Position numbers and translations under genes: made by a program. Below, in pieces: positions 1 to 5,388 of a stretch of DNA of 5,511 bases. Numbering within the stretch: the stretch's first letter is position 1; every line of letters starts with the position of its first letter. The notes below the pieces were generated by a model. The model saw only the letters and a list, made by a program, of their open reading frames with translations. It was not told the DNA's origin and ran no database searches. Location of the stretch: the NCBI GenBank assembly GCA_002482565.1, contig DLGG01000114.1, forward strand, positions 1-5,511, read 5' to 3'. Source of the stretch: Solidesulfovibrio magneticus. GTDB taxonomy: Bacteria > Desulfobacterota > Desulfovibrionia > Desulfovibrionales > Desulfovibrionaceae.

Positions 1-295
1 GCCCGGCCAGGGCGGCGGCCCGGGCGTCGTCGATGACGGCCAGCACGGCCGGCCGGAAGGCGGCGGCCTGCTCGGCCAAAAGCTTGACGTTGGTCGCGCC
101 GGCCAGGGCCACGACGTCGTATTCCCCGGGATGTTCGGCCGCGACCCTAAGCGTGCTGACGCCGATGGAGCCGGTGGCTCCAAGCAGGGCCAGACGCCTG
201 GGCCGGCCGGGATCGCGGGCGGACAGGGAGGAGATATAGCCTTGGCCGGGGCAGGGACAGGGACCAGCCGCGTTGGCGGCGGAAATCGGGGTCAT
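1..295 (-). CDS. dxr: 1-deoxy-D-xylulose 5-phosphate reductoisomerase, N-terminal part (cut by window edge)
   Basis: Dxr (IspC) converts 1-deoxy-D-xylulose 5-phosphate to 2-C-methyl-D-erythritol 4-phosphate with NADPH. This is the first committed step of the non-mevalonate isoprenoid pathway, in the cytoplasm. Only the first 98 codons are present. Residues 35-51 read LALLGATGSIGVSTLRV, the family's NADPH-binding strand-loop-helix, followed by DVVALAGATNVKLLAEQ, which is typical of the Dxr Rossmann domain. The start is ATG at 293-295, overlapping the TGA of the upstream gene as ATGA. There is no other ATG, GTG or TTG in frame before the motif, so the protein has about 30 residues ahead of the Rossmann fold. 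E. coli Dxr has only a handful there. The extension contains a Cys-Pro-Cys (residues 13-15). The ribosome-binding site is weak (AAAGG about 13 nt upstream), so translational coupling is likely. The substrate-binding and metal-binding domains lie beyond position 1. Identification is firm. Confidence 0.95.
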   Translation of the reverse strand, partial: MTPISAANAAGPCPCPGQGYISSLSARDPGRPRRLALLGATGSIGVSTLRVAAEHPGEYDVVALAGATNVKLLAEQAAAFRPAVLAVIDDARAAALAG

Positions 296-1806
296 GCGTC
301 GCGTCGCGCCTTTGCCGGATCGGCGGCCCCGGGCGGGGCGATGCCGTAGCGGCCGAGAATTTCGGCGACCCGGGCCGGGAGGTTGGTGGCCACCTTCCCC
401 AGCGCCGCCAGATTGATGCACAAATAGAGATCGACCTTGAAGCCGGCCTCTTCCCACAGGACGACCAGGGCCTTGGCCAGCTCGGGTTCGATCTGGAAAA
501 GCTTCAACTTTTCCTGGAACTCGGCCGGGTTTTTGGCCCGCCACAGCAGAGACTCCGGCTGGTCCGGGTCGTCGTCGAAAAACTGCTTGCGCCGGATCTT
601 GTTCAGTCCGGCCTCGGTCAGAGCGTCCACGTCGGCCTTGGCGGCCCGACGGGTCCGGGCCGGCTTGACCTGGATGCGGGCGGCGTCGGCCTCGCCTTTT
701 TCGCGCAGCAAATGGGCGAAATCGAGTTCCATGACGTGCTCAAGGACATTGCCCAGGCGTTTGGCCTCGAAGTAGCCGGCGGCCTGGACGAGCCAGGCGA
801 CTTCCTTGGCTGAAAAGTCGCGCAGCGCCTTGGAAAAATCCTCGCGCACCACCCGCAACGACACCATGGCCCCCAGGGCCAGGGCCACGCACAGTTCGCC
901 CAGGCGTTCGCGTTTTTCCTCGGCGTCCTCGGCGGCGTCCGTGAGCGCCTCACGATATTCGCCGGCCACGGCGTCCATGGCCCCCACCCGGGAGGCGAAG
1001 GTGAGCTCGTCGCGGTCCAGGCGCTTGTCCGCGTCGCCGAGGTCGGCGCGCAGGCACAGGGACAGGACGGCTTCGGCGTTTGCGCGGCCGTCGTCGCCGC
1101 TGACCGCTTCCTCGAAGCTGCTCTGGACGCGGGTCTTGGAGATGGCCTTGGTGGTGCCCTTGAGGCCTTCGAGCACGGCGTCGAAGGGGTAGGCCACAAT
1201 CAGCAGCTGGCCTTCGCGCAGCAGACGGTAGCGGCGCGCGGCCAGGATGCCGTCGTAGGCCCCGCGCACCTCTTCCTTGATGAACCGGTCGATGTAGGCC
1301 CGCCAGTAGAGCTCGTCAAAGACCATGGTGGCGGTGATCTCCTCGATCTTGACCAGGGAATCCTCGCCGAAGTGGCGGATGACGGCGTCGCTGAAATTGT
1401 CCTTGACCAGGCTTGAGGCGTAGACCGCGCCCTGCAGGCACTTGGCCAGGATGGTCTCCTGGCGTTCCAGGCGGCGGGCCAGCTTTTCCTGGGCTCCGGC
1501 GTCGCCCACGGCCTTGGCCTTGCCCCAGTGGTTGAGCTCGATGAGATAGGCGGAAAAATGCTCCTTGAGAAAGGCATGGCCGGGATGCAGGCCCTCGGCC
1601 CGGCGCAGGAGCATATCCATGAGGCTTTGCTGCTCGGTTTCGAGCAAGGGAAATTCGTTGATGCGGCCTCGGTTGGCCCGCAGAAACTCCAGGAAAACCC
1701 GCTCTTCCAACACTTCCCGTCGGGCTTTTACGGCTTTGAGTTCCTCCAGGCGCTCCAGGCAGGAGGCAAACCGGCCGTCGCGGTCGAGGGAGGCGGTATC
1801 GTCCAT
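292..1806 (-). CDS. Uncharacterised 504-residue helical cytoplasmic protein between cdsA and dxr
   Basis: I do not recognise this family. The reading frame is convincing: 504 codons, ATG at 1804-1806, an AGGAG ribosome-binding site at 1816-1820 that overlaps the cdsA stop codon with 9 nt spacing, and a 12 nt gap to cdsA. The product is rich in Glu, Arg, Lys, Ala and Leu and looks almost wholly alpha-helical, with no signal peptide. Residues 14-42 (LERLEELKAVKARREVLEER region) could form a coiled coil. Residues 160-200 are aromatic and charged. Residues 306-320 form the only hydrophobic stretch (LCVALALGAMVSLRVV) and are probably too short and too flanked by charge to span a membrane. A basic hinge at 379-392 and an acidic patch at 409-419 (FFDDDPDQPES) separate a C-terminal helical segment. 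No catalytic motif, Walker box or zinc site is visible. Its stop overlaps the dxr start by 4 nt, so it should be co-translated with Dxr. Co-expression with lipid and isoprenoid genes is suggestive but does not give a function. Confidence 0.85.
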   Translation of the reverse strand: MDDTASLDRDGRFASCLERLEELKAVKARREVLEERVFLEFLRANRGRINEFPLLETEQQSLMDMLLRRAEGLHPGHAFLKEHFSAYLIELNHWGKAKAVGDAGAQEKLARRLERQETILAKCLQGAVYASSLVKDNFSDAVIRHFGEDSLVKIEEITATMVFDELYWRAYIDRFIKEEVRGAYDGILAARRYRLLREGQLLIVAYPFDAVLEGLKGTTKAISKTRVQSSFEEAVSGDDGRANAEAVLSLCLRADLGDADKRLDRDELTFASRVGAMDAVAGEYREALTDAAEDAEEKRERLGELCVALALGAMVSLRVVREDFSKALRDFSAKEVAWLVQAAGYFEAKRLGNVLEHVMELDFAHLLREKGEADAARIQVKPARTRRAAKADVDALTEAGLNKIRRKQFFDDDPDQPESLLWRAKNPAEFQEKLKLFQIEPELAKALVVLWEEAGFKVDLYLCINLAALGKVATNLPARVAEILGRYGIAPPGAADPAKARRDA

Positions 1807-1818
1807 GGGTGGCGGCTC

Positions 1819-2598
1819 CTATCCGGCCAGTCCAAGCCAGGACCGACAGGCGGCGTAGGCCAGGATGGCCGGGAGCAGGCCGTCGACGCGGTCGAGCAGC
1901 CCGCCGTGCCCGGGCAGGACGGCCCCGGAATCCTTGACCCCGGCGGCCCGTTTGAGGGCGGATTCGAAAAAATCCCCGAATTGGGAAATGACGGCCAGGC
2001 CCGCGCCGAGGACAGCCAGGGCCGGCCACGCGGCCGGCGTGACGGCGGCGAAGCACGAGGCGACCAGAGTCGAGGCGACAACGCCGCTTATGGTCCCGGC
2101 CCAGGTCTTGCCCGGGCTCACGGCCGGCCAGACCTTGGCTCCGCCAATGGCGTGGCCGCCGTAGTAGGCCCCGGTGTCGGCGGCCATGACCACGGCCAGG
2201 ACCAGGGCCGTCTCCAGGGGCGAAAAGGCGCAGATAAGGCCAAGGCTGACAGGCACGTAGAGCAGCGCCAGAGCCAGGCGGCCGCGCGGCGGCTCGGTCT
2301 CGCCCCGGGCGGCGAAACGGCGCAGGAAATCAAACTGCTCCAGCCAAAGGGCCAGGGCCAGGACGGCGATGACCGCCGGCCACAGCTTGAACCCCAGACA
2401 GGCCACGCAGGCCGCGCCCAGAATGTAGGCCACGGTTTCGAGCACAGGCCCGGGACGGCCGGTCATGGCGAAAAATTCCCGCATCCCCAGGATCGAGGCG
2501 GCGGCGACGAGAACGATCAGGGGCCAGCCGCCAAGCCAGACGGCCGCGCCCAGTACCGGCAGCCCGACGGCCGCCGTCAAAACGCGCTTGTTCTTCAA
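1819..2598 (-). CDS. cdsA: Phosphatidate cytidylyltransferase (CDP-diglyceride synthase)
   Basis: CdsA makes CDP-diacylglycerol from CTP and phosphatidic acid in the inner membrane, the branch point for phosphatidylethanolamine, phosphatidylglycerol and cardiolipin. The 259-residue product has the family's usual length and a series of hydrophobic helices (about 7-45, 53-87, 107-125, 129-147, 168-205, 238-257). The C-terminal family signature is complete at residues 213-239: S-A-L-K-R, then K222-D223, P-G-H-G-G (229-233) and D236-R-V-D239. The conserved A-A-D-T-G-A-Y (139-145), S-P-G-K-T-W (161-166) and G-D-F-F-E-S (208-213), which supply metal-binding acids and active-site residues, are also present. 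The start is TTG at 2596-2598. An in-frame TGA three codons upstream (2605-2607) rules out a longer protein, and GTGAG at 2604-2608 gives a 5 nt spacing. The 504-residue gene follows 12 nt later. Adjacency to dxr matches the common cdsA-dxr neighbourhood, but uppS, often found directly upstream, is not there. Confidence 0.96.
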   Translation of the reverse strand: MKNKRVLTAAVGLPVLGAAVWLGGWPLIVLVAAASILGMREFFAMTGRPGPVLETVAYILGAACVACLGFKLWPAVIAVLALALWLEQFDFLRRFAARGETEPPRGRLALALLYVPVSLGLICAFSPLETALVLAVVMAADTGAYYGGHAIGGAKVWPAVSPGKTWAGTISGVVASTLVASCFAAVTPAAWPALAVLGAGLAVISQFGDFFESALKRAAGVKDSGAVLPGHGGLLDRVDGLLPAILAYAACRSWLGLAG

Positions 2599-2708
2599 GA
2601 TGACTCACATGCCTTGCGTCGTCGGCCCGCACAGGCCGCACCCCGTTTCTTAGGCCATTTGCCGGACCAGGGCAACGCCCGCCCGCCACGCTTTGCCGGG
2701 CCGGACAT
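2595..2708 (-). CDS. Possible 37-residue basic micro-ORF bridging two genes
   Basis: This short frame opens with an ATG (2706-2708) that overlaps the stop of the 162-residue gene as TGATG. It closes with a TGA (2595-2597) that overlaps the TTG start of cdsA as TTGA, so it fills the gap exactly. The peptide starts MSGPAKRGGRALPW. It has 11 Lys/Arg and one Glu, two Trp (14 and 18) and two Cys (26 and 34). I recognise no family, and no separate Shine-Dalgarno is evident beyond what coupling could provide. In DNA this GC-rich an open frame of 37 codons can arise by chance, and the composition could simply be what GC-rich spacer encodes. The gap otherwise shows no clear promoter or hairpin. The double start/stop overlap is the only positive evidence, so this is a tentative call. 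Confidence 0.25.
   Translation of the reverse strand: MSGPAKRGGRALPWSGKWPKKRGAACAGRRRKACESS
2604..2608 (-). promoter_or_regulatory. Ribosome-binding site supporting the TTG start of cdsA
   Basis: GTGAG lies 5 nt before the TTG at 2598. An in-frame TGA at 2605-2607, within this same site, means no earlier start can be used. The site is modest in strength and the start codon is rare. CdsA output may therefore be low, or helped by ribosomes finishing upstream translation. Confidence 0.45.
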
Positions 2709-3196
2709 CAGGCCCCCTCCCACCAGTTCACCGGCTCGAAAACCACGGGCATGACCCCGGCCAGCCCCGGCAACACGGCCTGCTCGATAAGCGCCCGCAG
2801 CCGGCCGGCCAGTTTTTGGTAGTACAGGTCGAACTCCACCACGAACCAGATGTCGCCATCGACCAGGCCGTCGTTCACCACCATCAGGTACTCGAATCCC
2901 GGGCCGAAACGCGCGCTCCCGGCGGCCGCGTCCACAGCCTGGGCGAAACGCCCGAAGCGGTCGAACACCCCCGCCAGGGCGGCGCGCCGGCTGGTTTCGG
3001 CATCAGGGTCGGTCTGGAAGGTGAGGGTGATATAGCCGGATTTGTCGGGCCGCACGAATTCGGCGATTTTCAGCACACCGTCCTTGGCCGGGCCGCCGTC
3101 GCCGAGATCCAGGCGAAAACCCGTGAATCCGGCCAATTTCTCGTGGGCCTTGAGTTCCTTGAGCTGCTTTTTGAGATCAATGACGCCGTCAGCCAT
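2708..3196 (-). CDS. Uncharacterised 162-residue soluble protein, first gene of the cdsA-dxr run
   Basis: I do not recognise this protein. The start is ATG at 3194-3196 with a strong GGAGG at 3201-3205 (4 nt spacing), and third codon positions are GC-rich like the neighbours. The product is acidic to neutral with no signal peptide or membrane helix. A charged N-terminal helix (about 6-20, IDLKKQLKELKAHEKL) is followed by what looks like an alpha/beta fold. Strands probably lie at 25-31, 54-61 (GYITLTFQ), 101-108 (FEYLMVVN), 114-123 (DIWFVVEFDL) and 148-154. The C-terminus (PVVFEPVNWWEGA) is Trp/Glu-rich. No catalytic motif is evident. It is not UppS, which usually precedes cdsA: it is too short and lacks the UppS N-terminal catalytic motif. 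The gap to cdsA is 109 nt with no clear terminator, so co-transcription is likely, but a functional link is unproven. Confidence 0.8.
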   Translation of the reverse strand: MADGVIDLKKQLKELKAHEKLAGFTGFRLDLGDGGPAKDGVLKIAEFVRPDKSGYITLTFQTDPDAETSRRAALAGVFDRFGRFAQAVDAAAGSARFGPGFEYLMVVNDGLVDGDIWFVVEFDLYYQKLAGRLRALIEQAVLPGLAGVMPVVFEPVNWWEGA

Positions 3197-3239
3197 GAGG
3201 CCTCCATTGTGTCTGGCATGAAGGATTGGCGCAGCCGCC

Positions 3240-3268
3240 TTGTAAAACCATGCTCTCGGACGTATGCT
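3240..3268 (+). promoter_or_regulatory. Candidate sigma-70 promoter for the kinase operon
   Basis: TTGTAA (3240-3245, 4 of 6 to TTGACA) and TATGCT (3263-3268, 4 of 6 to TATAAT) are separated by exactly 17 bp in the least GC-rich stretch of the divergent gap. Transcription would begin near 3275. That would leave a leader of about 65 nt before the GTG at 3340, and it would exclude the earlier kinase start candidates (TTG 3226, ATG 3250) from the transcript. The match is moderate and based only on consensus and spacing. Confidence 0.35.
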
Positions 3269-3328
3269 TTTTCCATGCGTTTCGCCACTGCCTTTCCCGC
3301 GCTCGCCGCCCTTGCCGCGTCCTTGGCC

Positions 3329-3332
3329 GGAG
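3329..3332 (+). promoter_or_regulatory. Ribosome-binding site deciding the kinase start
   Basis: GGAG sits 7 nt before the GTG at 3340. The alternative in-frame starts TTG 3226 and ATG 3250 have no comparable site at good spacing. They would also add a Cys/Arg-rich stretch that looks untranslated. This favours GTG 3340. Confidence 0.6.
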
Positions 3333-3339
3333 CGGGCGC

Positions 3340-4296
3340 GTGAGCTTGCGGGCCGTTCTGTCCCGCTCCGGCGACTGGTCGTGGCTGGCGCCGGCCTTGC
3401 CCCTGGCCCCCCTGGCTCCGCTTCTGCTCTGCCTGGCCCTTCTCGACAGCCAGGCCCGGACGCCGGGCGTCTGGCTGGCCGTCCTTTTCGGCGGCGCGGG
3501 GGCCGTCGGCGCGACGCTGCTGGCCATGCGCCGGGACGCCCGGCTGGCCACGGCCGAGCGCGAGTCCATGGTGCTGGCCGAACAGGTCCTGCGCCTGGGC
3601 AAGCTCGCGGCCATCGGCGAAATGGCCGCCGGACTGGCCCACGAAATCAACAACCCCGTGGCCATCATGATGGAGGAAGCCGGCCTGGCCGCCGACATCC
3701 TGGCCGACGGGGCCGTGCCCGGAGCCGAGGACCTGGCCGAACTGCGCCGGGCCCTGGGGCAGATCAACACCCAGGGCGCGCGCTGCAAGGAAATCACCCA
3801 CATGGTGCTGGCCTTTGCCCGCACCCCGGACGGACGCGGCGACGCCGTGGACGTCAGCGCCCTGGTGGAAGAAATGGCCGGGCTCACCGCCAAACGCGCC
3901 GACTACGCCAAGGTGAAGCTCACCACCCGTCTGGCCCCGAATCTGCCGCCGGCGGCCTGCTCGGCCTCCCAACTGCAACAGCTGCTGCTCAATCTCATCA
4001 ATAACGCCCTGGACGCCATGGAGCCGGCCGGCGGCGAACTGACCCTCGAAACCGCCCTGTCGAAGGGCCGGATCGTGCTCACCGTGTCCGACTCCGGTCC
4101 GGGCATCCCCCAGGCCGTGGCCGACCGGGTGTTCGAACCCTTTTTCACCACCAAGGCCAGCGGCAAGGGCACGGGCCTTGGGCTTTCCATCTGCGCCGGC
4201 ATCGTCCGCCAGCTCGGCGGCGACATCGCCGTGTCCTCCACCCCCGGACGGGGCGCGACCTTCCGGGTCAGCCTGCCCGCCGCCCCCGGCCGCTGA
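3340..4296 (+). CDS. Membrane sensor histidine kinase with minimal input domain
   Basis: This 318-residue protein should autophosphorylate on His and pass the phosphate to the receiver encoded next. From the GTG start, two hydrophobic segments (about 15-35 and 43-63) are joined by only about 8 residues (DSQARTPG), so there is no extracytoplasmic sensor domain. No PAS, GAF or HAMP domain is visible. A short linker with helix character (64-90) leads to the HisKA dimerisation domain with the H-box LAHEINNP, phosphoacceptor His101. The HATPase domain is complete: N-box LLLNLINNALDAM (about 215-227), G1 DSGPG (251-255), F-box FEPFFTTK (265-272) and G2 GKGTGLGLS (275-283). The HEINNP form resembles NtrB/ZraS-type kinases, but the regulator here has no sigma-54 activation domain. 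RR start is 16 nt downstream, indicating an operon. The signal is unknown; intramembrane sensing is a possibility. Start confidence is lower than product confidence. Confidence 0.93.
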   Translation: MSLRAVLSRSGDWSWLAPALPLAPLAPLLLCLALLDSQARTPGVWLAVLFGGAGAVGATLLAMRRDARLATAERESMVLAEQVLRLGKLAAIGEMAAGLAHEINNPVAIMMEEAGLAADILADGAVPGAEDLAELRRALGQINTQGARCKEITHMVLAFARTPDGRGDAVDVSALVEEMAGLTAKRADYAKVKLTTRLAPNLPPAACSASQLQQLLLNLINNALDAMEPAGGELTLETALSKGRIVLTVSDSGPGIPQAVADRVFEPFFTTKASGKGTGLGLSICAGIVRQLGGDIAVSSTPGRGATFRVSLPAAPGR

Positions 4297-4301
4297 TCCC
4301 C

Positions 4302-4307
4302 AGGGAG
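4302..4307 (+). promoter_or_regulatory. Ribosome-binding site of the receiver gene
   Basis: AGGGAG lies 5 nt before ATG 4313, just after the kinase stop. It fixes the start at 4313 even though the frame stays open well upstream inside the kinase gene. Confidence 0.65.
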
Positions 4308-4312
4308 AGCCC

Positions 4313-4717
4313 ATGTCGGACGCGCCCATCCGCGTACTGCTTGTCGATGACGAGGAAGGTTTTACCGAAGTGCTGGCCAAACGCCTGCGCCGCCGGGGCT
4401 TTGACGCCGTGGTGGCCCTGACCGGAGCCGAGGCCCTGGCCGCCGTGACCGGGCAACCTTTTGACGTGGCCGTGGTGGACTACCGCCTGTCCGACGCCGA
4501 CGGCCTCACGCTGCTGCCCCGGCTGCGGGAAGCCCAACCCGGCCTTGCCGCCCTCATGCTGACCGGCCACGGCTCCGAAGAGGCCGCCCGGGAGTCCCTG
4601 GCCGCCGGAGCCGCCGGCCATCTCGTCAAACCCTGCGAAATCGAGGATCTGGCAGCCGCCATCCGAGCCGTCGCGCCCGGACCGGCCCCCTCCCCAAGGA
4701 GCGAATCTCATGCATGA
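4313..4717 (+). CDS. Single-domain response regulator (receiver only)
   Basis: The 134-residue product is a CheY-like receiver and almost nothing else. Acidic pocket residues Asp12 and Asp13 (VLLVDDEE), phosphoacceptor Asp56 (VVDYRLSDADGL), switch Thr84 (LTGHGSEE) and Lys106 (VKPCEIEDL) are all present, so it should be phosphorylatable. After the last receiver helix, only a Pro/Ser-rich tail of about 15 residues remains (PGPAPSPRSESHA), with no DNA-binding or enzymatic output domain. The upstream kinase is the obvious donor. The final codons overlap the methyltransferase start by 8 nt, so the two proteins should be made in coupled amounts. The output must act by protein contact or by passing the phosphate on. 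The methyltransferase, a distant output protein or a further phosphorelay step are all possible. It may also serve only as a phosphate sink. Confidence 0.93.
   Translation: MSDAPIRVLLVDDEEGFTEVLAKRLRRRGFDAVVALTGAEALAAVTGQPFDVAVVDYRLSDADGLTLLPRLREAQPGLAALMLTGHGSEEAARESLAAGAAGHLVKPCEIEDLAAAIRAVAPGPAPSPRSESHA
4696..4701 (+). promoter_or_regulatory. Ribosome-binding site of the methyltransferase gene
   Basis: AAGGAG, 8 nt before ATG 4710, lies inside the receiver gene's last codons. It is a strong site that supports the overlapping start. A second ATG at 4714 is out of frame. Confidence 0.7.
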
Positions 4718-5348
4718 CGACGTCGCCCGCTTCGACGCCCGGGCCGCTGCCTGGGACGCCAGCCCCCATCGCCGCAAACTGGCCCGCGACATCACCGCCG
4801 CCATGGAAGCCGCCGGCCTGTTCCGCCAATCCGTGGCCTCGGCCCTGGACTTCGGCTGCGGCACCGGGCTTTTGACCCTGGAGCTGGCCGAACGCTGCGA
4901 TAACGTCACCGGCCTGGATACCTCGCCCGGCATGTTGGCCGAACTTGCCGCCAAGATCGAACGGGCCGGACTGCCCAACGTCGGCGTCCTCGAAGCCGAC
5001 CTGGCCGCCGGCGCGCCCGTGCCCGGCGGCTACGACTTCGTCGCCTCGGCCATGGCCCTGCATCACGTGCCCGAACTCGAACCCGTGCTCAAACGCCTGC
5101 TGGCCGCCGCCGCCCCGGGCGCGCGCTTCGCCCTGGCCGACCTCGACGCCGAAGACGGCAGCTTCCACGACGACCCGGCCGGCGTGCACCACAACGGCTT
5201 CGACCGCATCGATCTGGCCGACATGCTGGCAGGCCTGGGCTACACCGACATCAATGCCGCCGACGCCGCCACCATCGTCAAACCCACCAAATGCTGCGGC
5301 GACCGGCCCTTTGGCGTGTTTTTGATGACCGCCCGCAAGCCTGGGTAG
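4710..5348 (+). CDS. Class I SAM-dependent methyltransferase, substrate unknown
   Basis: The 212-residue product fits the small Methyltransf_11/25-type class I family, cytoplasmic and using S-adenosylmethionine. The N-terminal pattern FDARAAAWDASPHRRKLA is typical of UbiE-like and related small-molecule methyltransferases. SAM-binding motif I is ALDFGCGTGLLTLEL (about 45-59), the acidic residue that holds the SAM ribose is Asp70 (GLDTSPGM), the next acidic motif is EADL (95-98), and the DFVASAMALHHVPE block is at 109-122. A His-rich segment (FHDDPAGVHHNGF) and a KCCGDRPFG stretch near the C-terminus could touch substrate or metal. The family covers quinone, lipid, metalloid and small-metabolite methylation, and the sequence alone does not choose among them. 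It is the third gene of the kinase-receiver operon (8 nt overlap). This suggests shared expression and possibly a regulated enzyme. No terminator-like U-tract follows, but a palindrome lies about 50 nt downstream. Confidence 0.88.
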   Translation: MHDDVARFDARAAAWDASPHRRKLARDITAAMEAAGLFRQSVASALDFGCGTGLLTLELAERCDNVTGLDTSPGMLAELAAKIERAGLPNVGVLEADLAAGAPVPGGYDFVASAMALHHVPELEPVLKRLLAAAAPGARFALADLDAEDGSFHDDPAGVHHNGFDRIDLADMLAGLGYTDINAADAATIVKPTKCCGDRPFGVFLMTARKPG

Positions 5349-5388
5349 ACGGGTGATGAGGTGCGGTGAGGTGTGAGATGTGAAGAAT

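Larger units (their letters stand above)
3197..3339. promoter_or_regulatory. Divergent intergenic control region
   Basis: This 143-base gap separates the minus-strand lipid/isoprenoid run from the plus-strand kinase operon and must hold promoters for both, unless the minus-strand run is driven from elsewhere. The stretch 3239-3275 is the most AT-rich part nearby. On the plus strand it carries a reasonable sigma-70 match, listed separately. On the minus strand, TTTACA (3241-3246) fits a -35 element well, but the hexamer 17 bp downstream (CTTCAT, 3218-3223) is a poor -10. The two -35 candidates overlap, so the two operons could compete for polymerase. I see no clear operator palindrome. Confidence 0.5.

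Noticed and set aside
1528..2754. 408-codon open frame on the plus strand across cdsA and the 504-residue gene
   Set aside because: The product is low-complexity Gly/Arg/Gln-rich and opposite to CdsA, which carries its full family signature. It has no ribosome-binding site and no recognisable domain.
3215..3231. Sigma-54 promoter (TGGC...TTGGC) before the kinase
   Set aside because: The GG and GC elements are 11-12 bases apart instead of 10, and the -12 element is not TTGC.
3226..3339. Longer kinase N-terminus from TTG 3226 or ATG 3250
   Set aside because: It would add a Cys/Arg-rich stretch without family features, has no good ribosome-binding site, and overlaps the best promoter candidate. 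GTG 3340 has GGAG at 7 nt.
2693..3343. 216-codon plus-strand frame opposite the 162-residue gene
   Set aside because: The minus-strand gene has a strong GGAGG and sensible composition. Only the last 22 codons of this frame (from 3275) are kept, as a possible leader ORF.
4178..4312. Receiver protein starting inside the kinase gene
   Set aside because: The extra residues are Pro/Ser/Ala-rich shadow of the kinase. ATG 4313 has AGGGAG and begins right at the receiver fold.
3070..4380. 436-codon open frame on the minus strand across the kinase gene
   Set aside because: It is antisense to a complete histidine kinase with all motifs. The Gly/Gln/His-rich product is typical of a GC-rich shadow frame.
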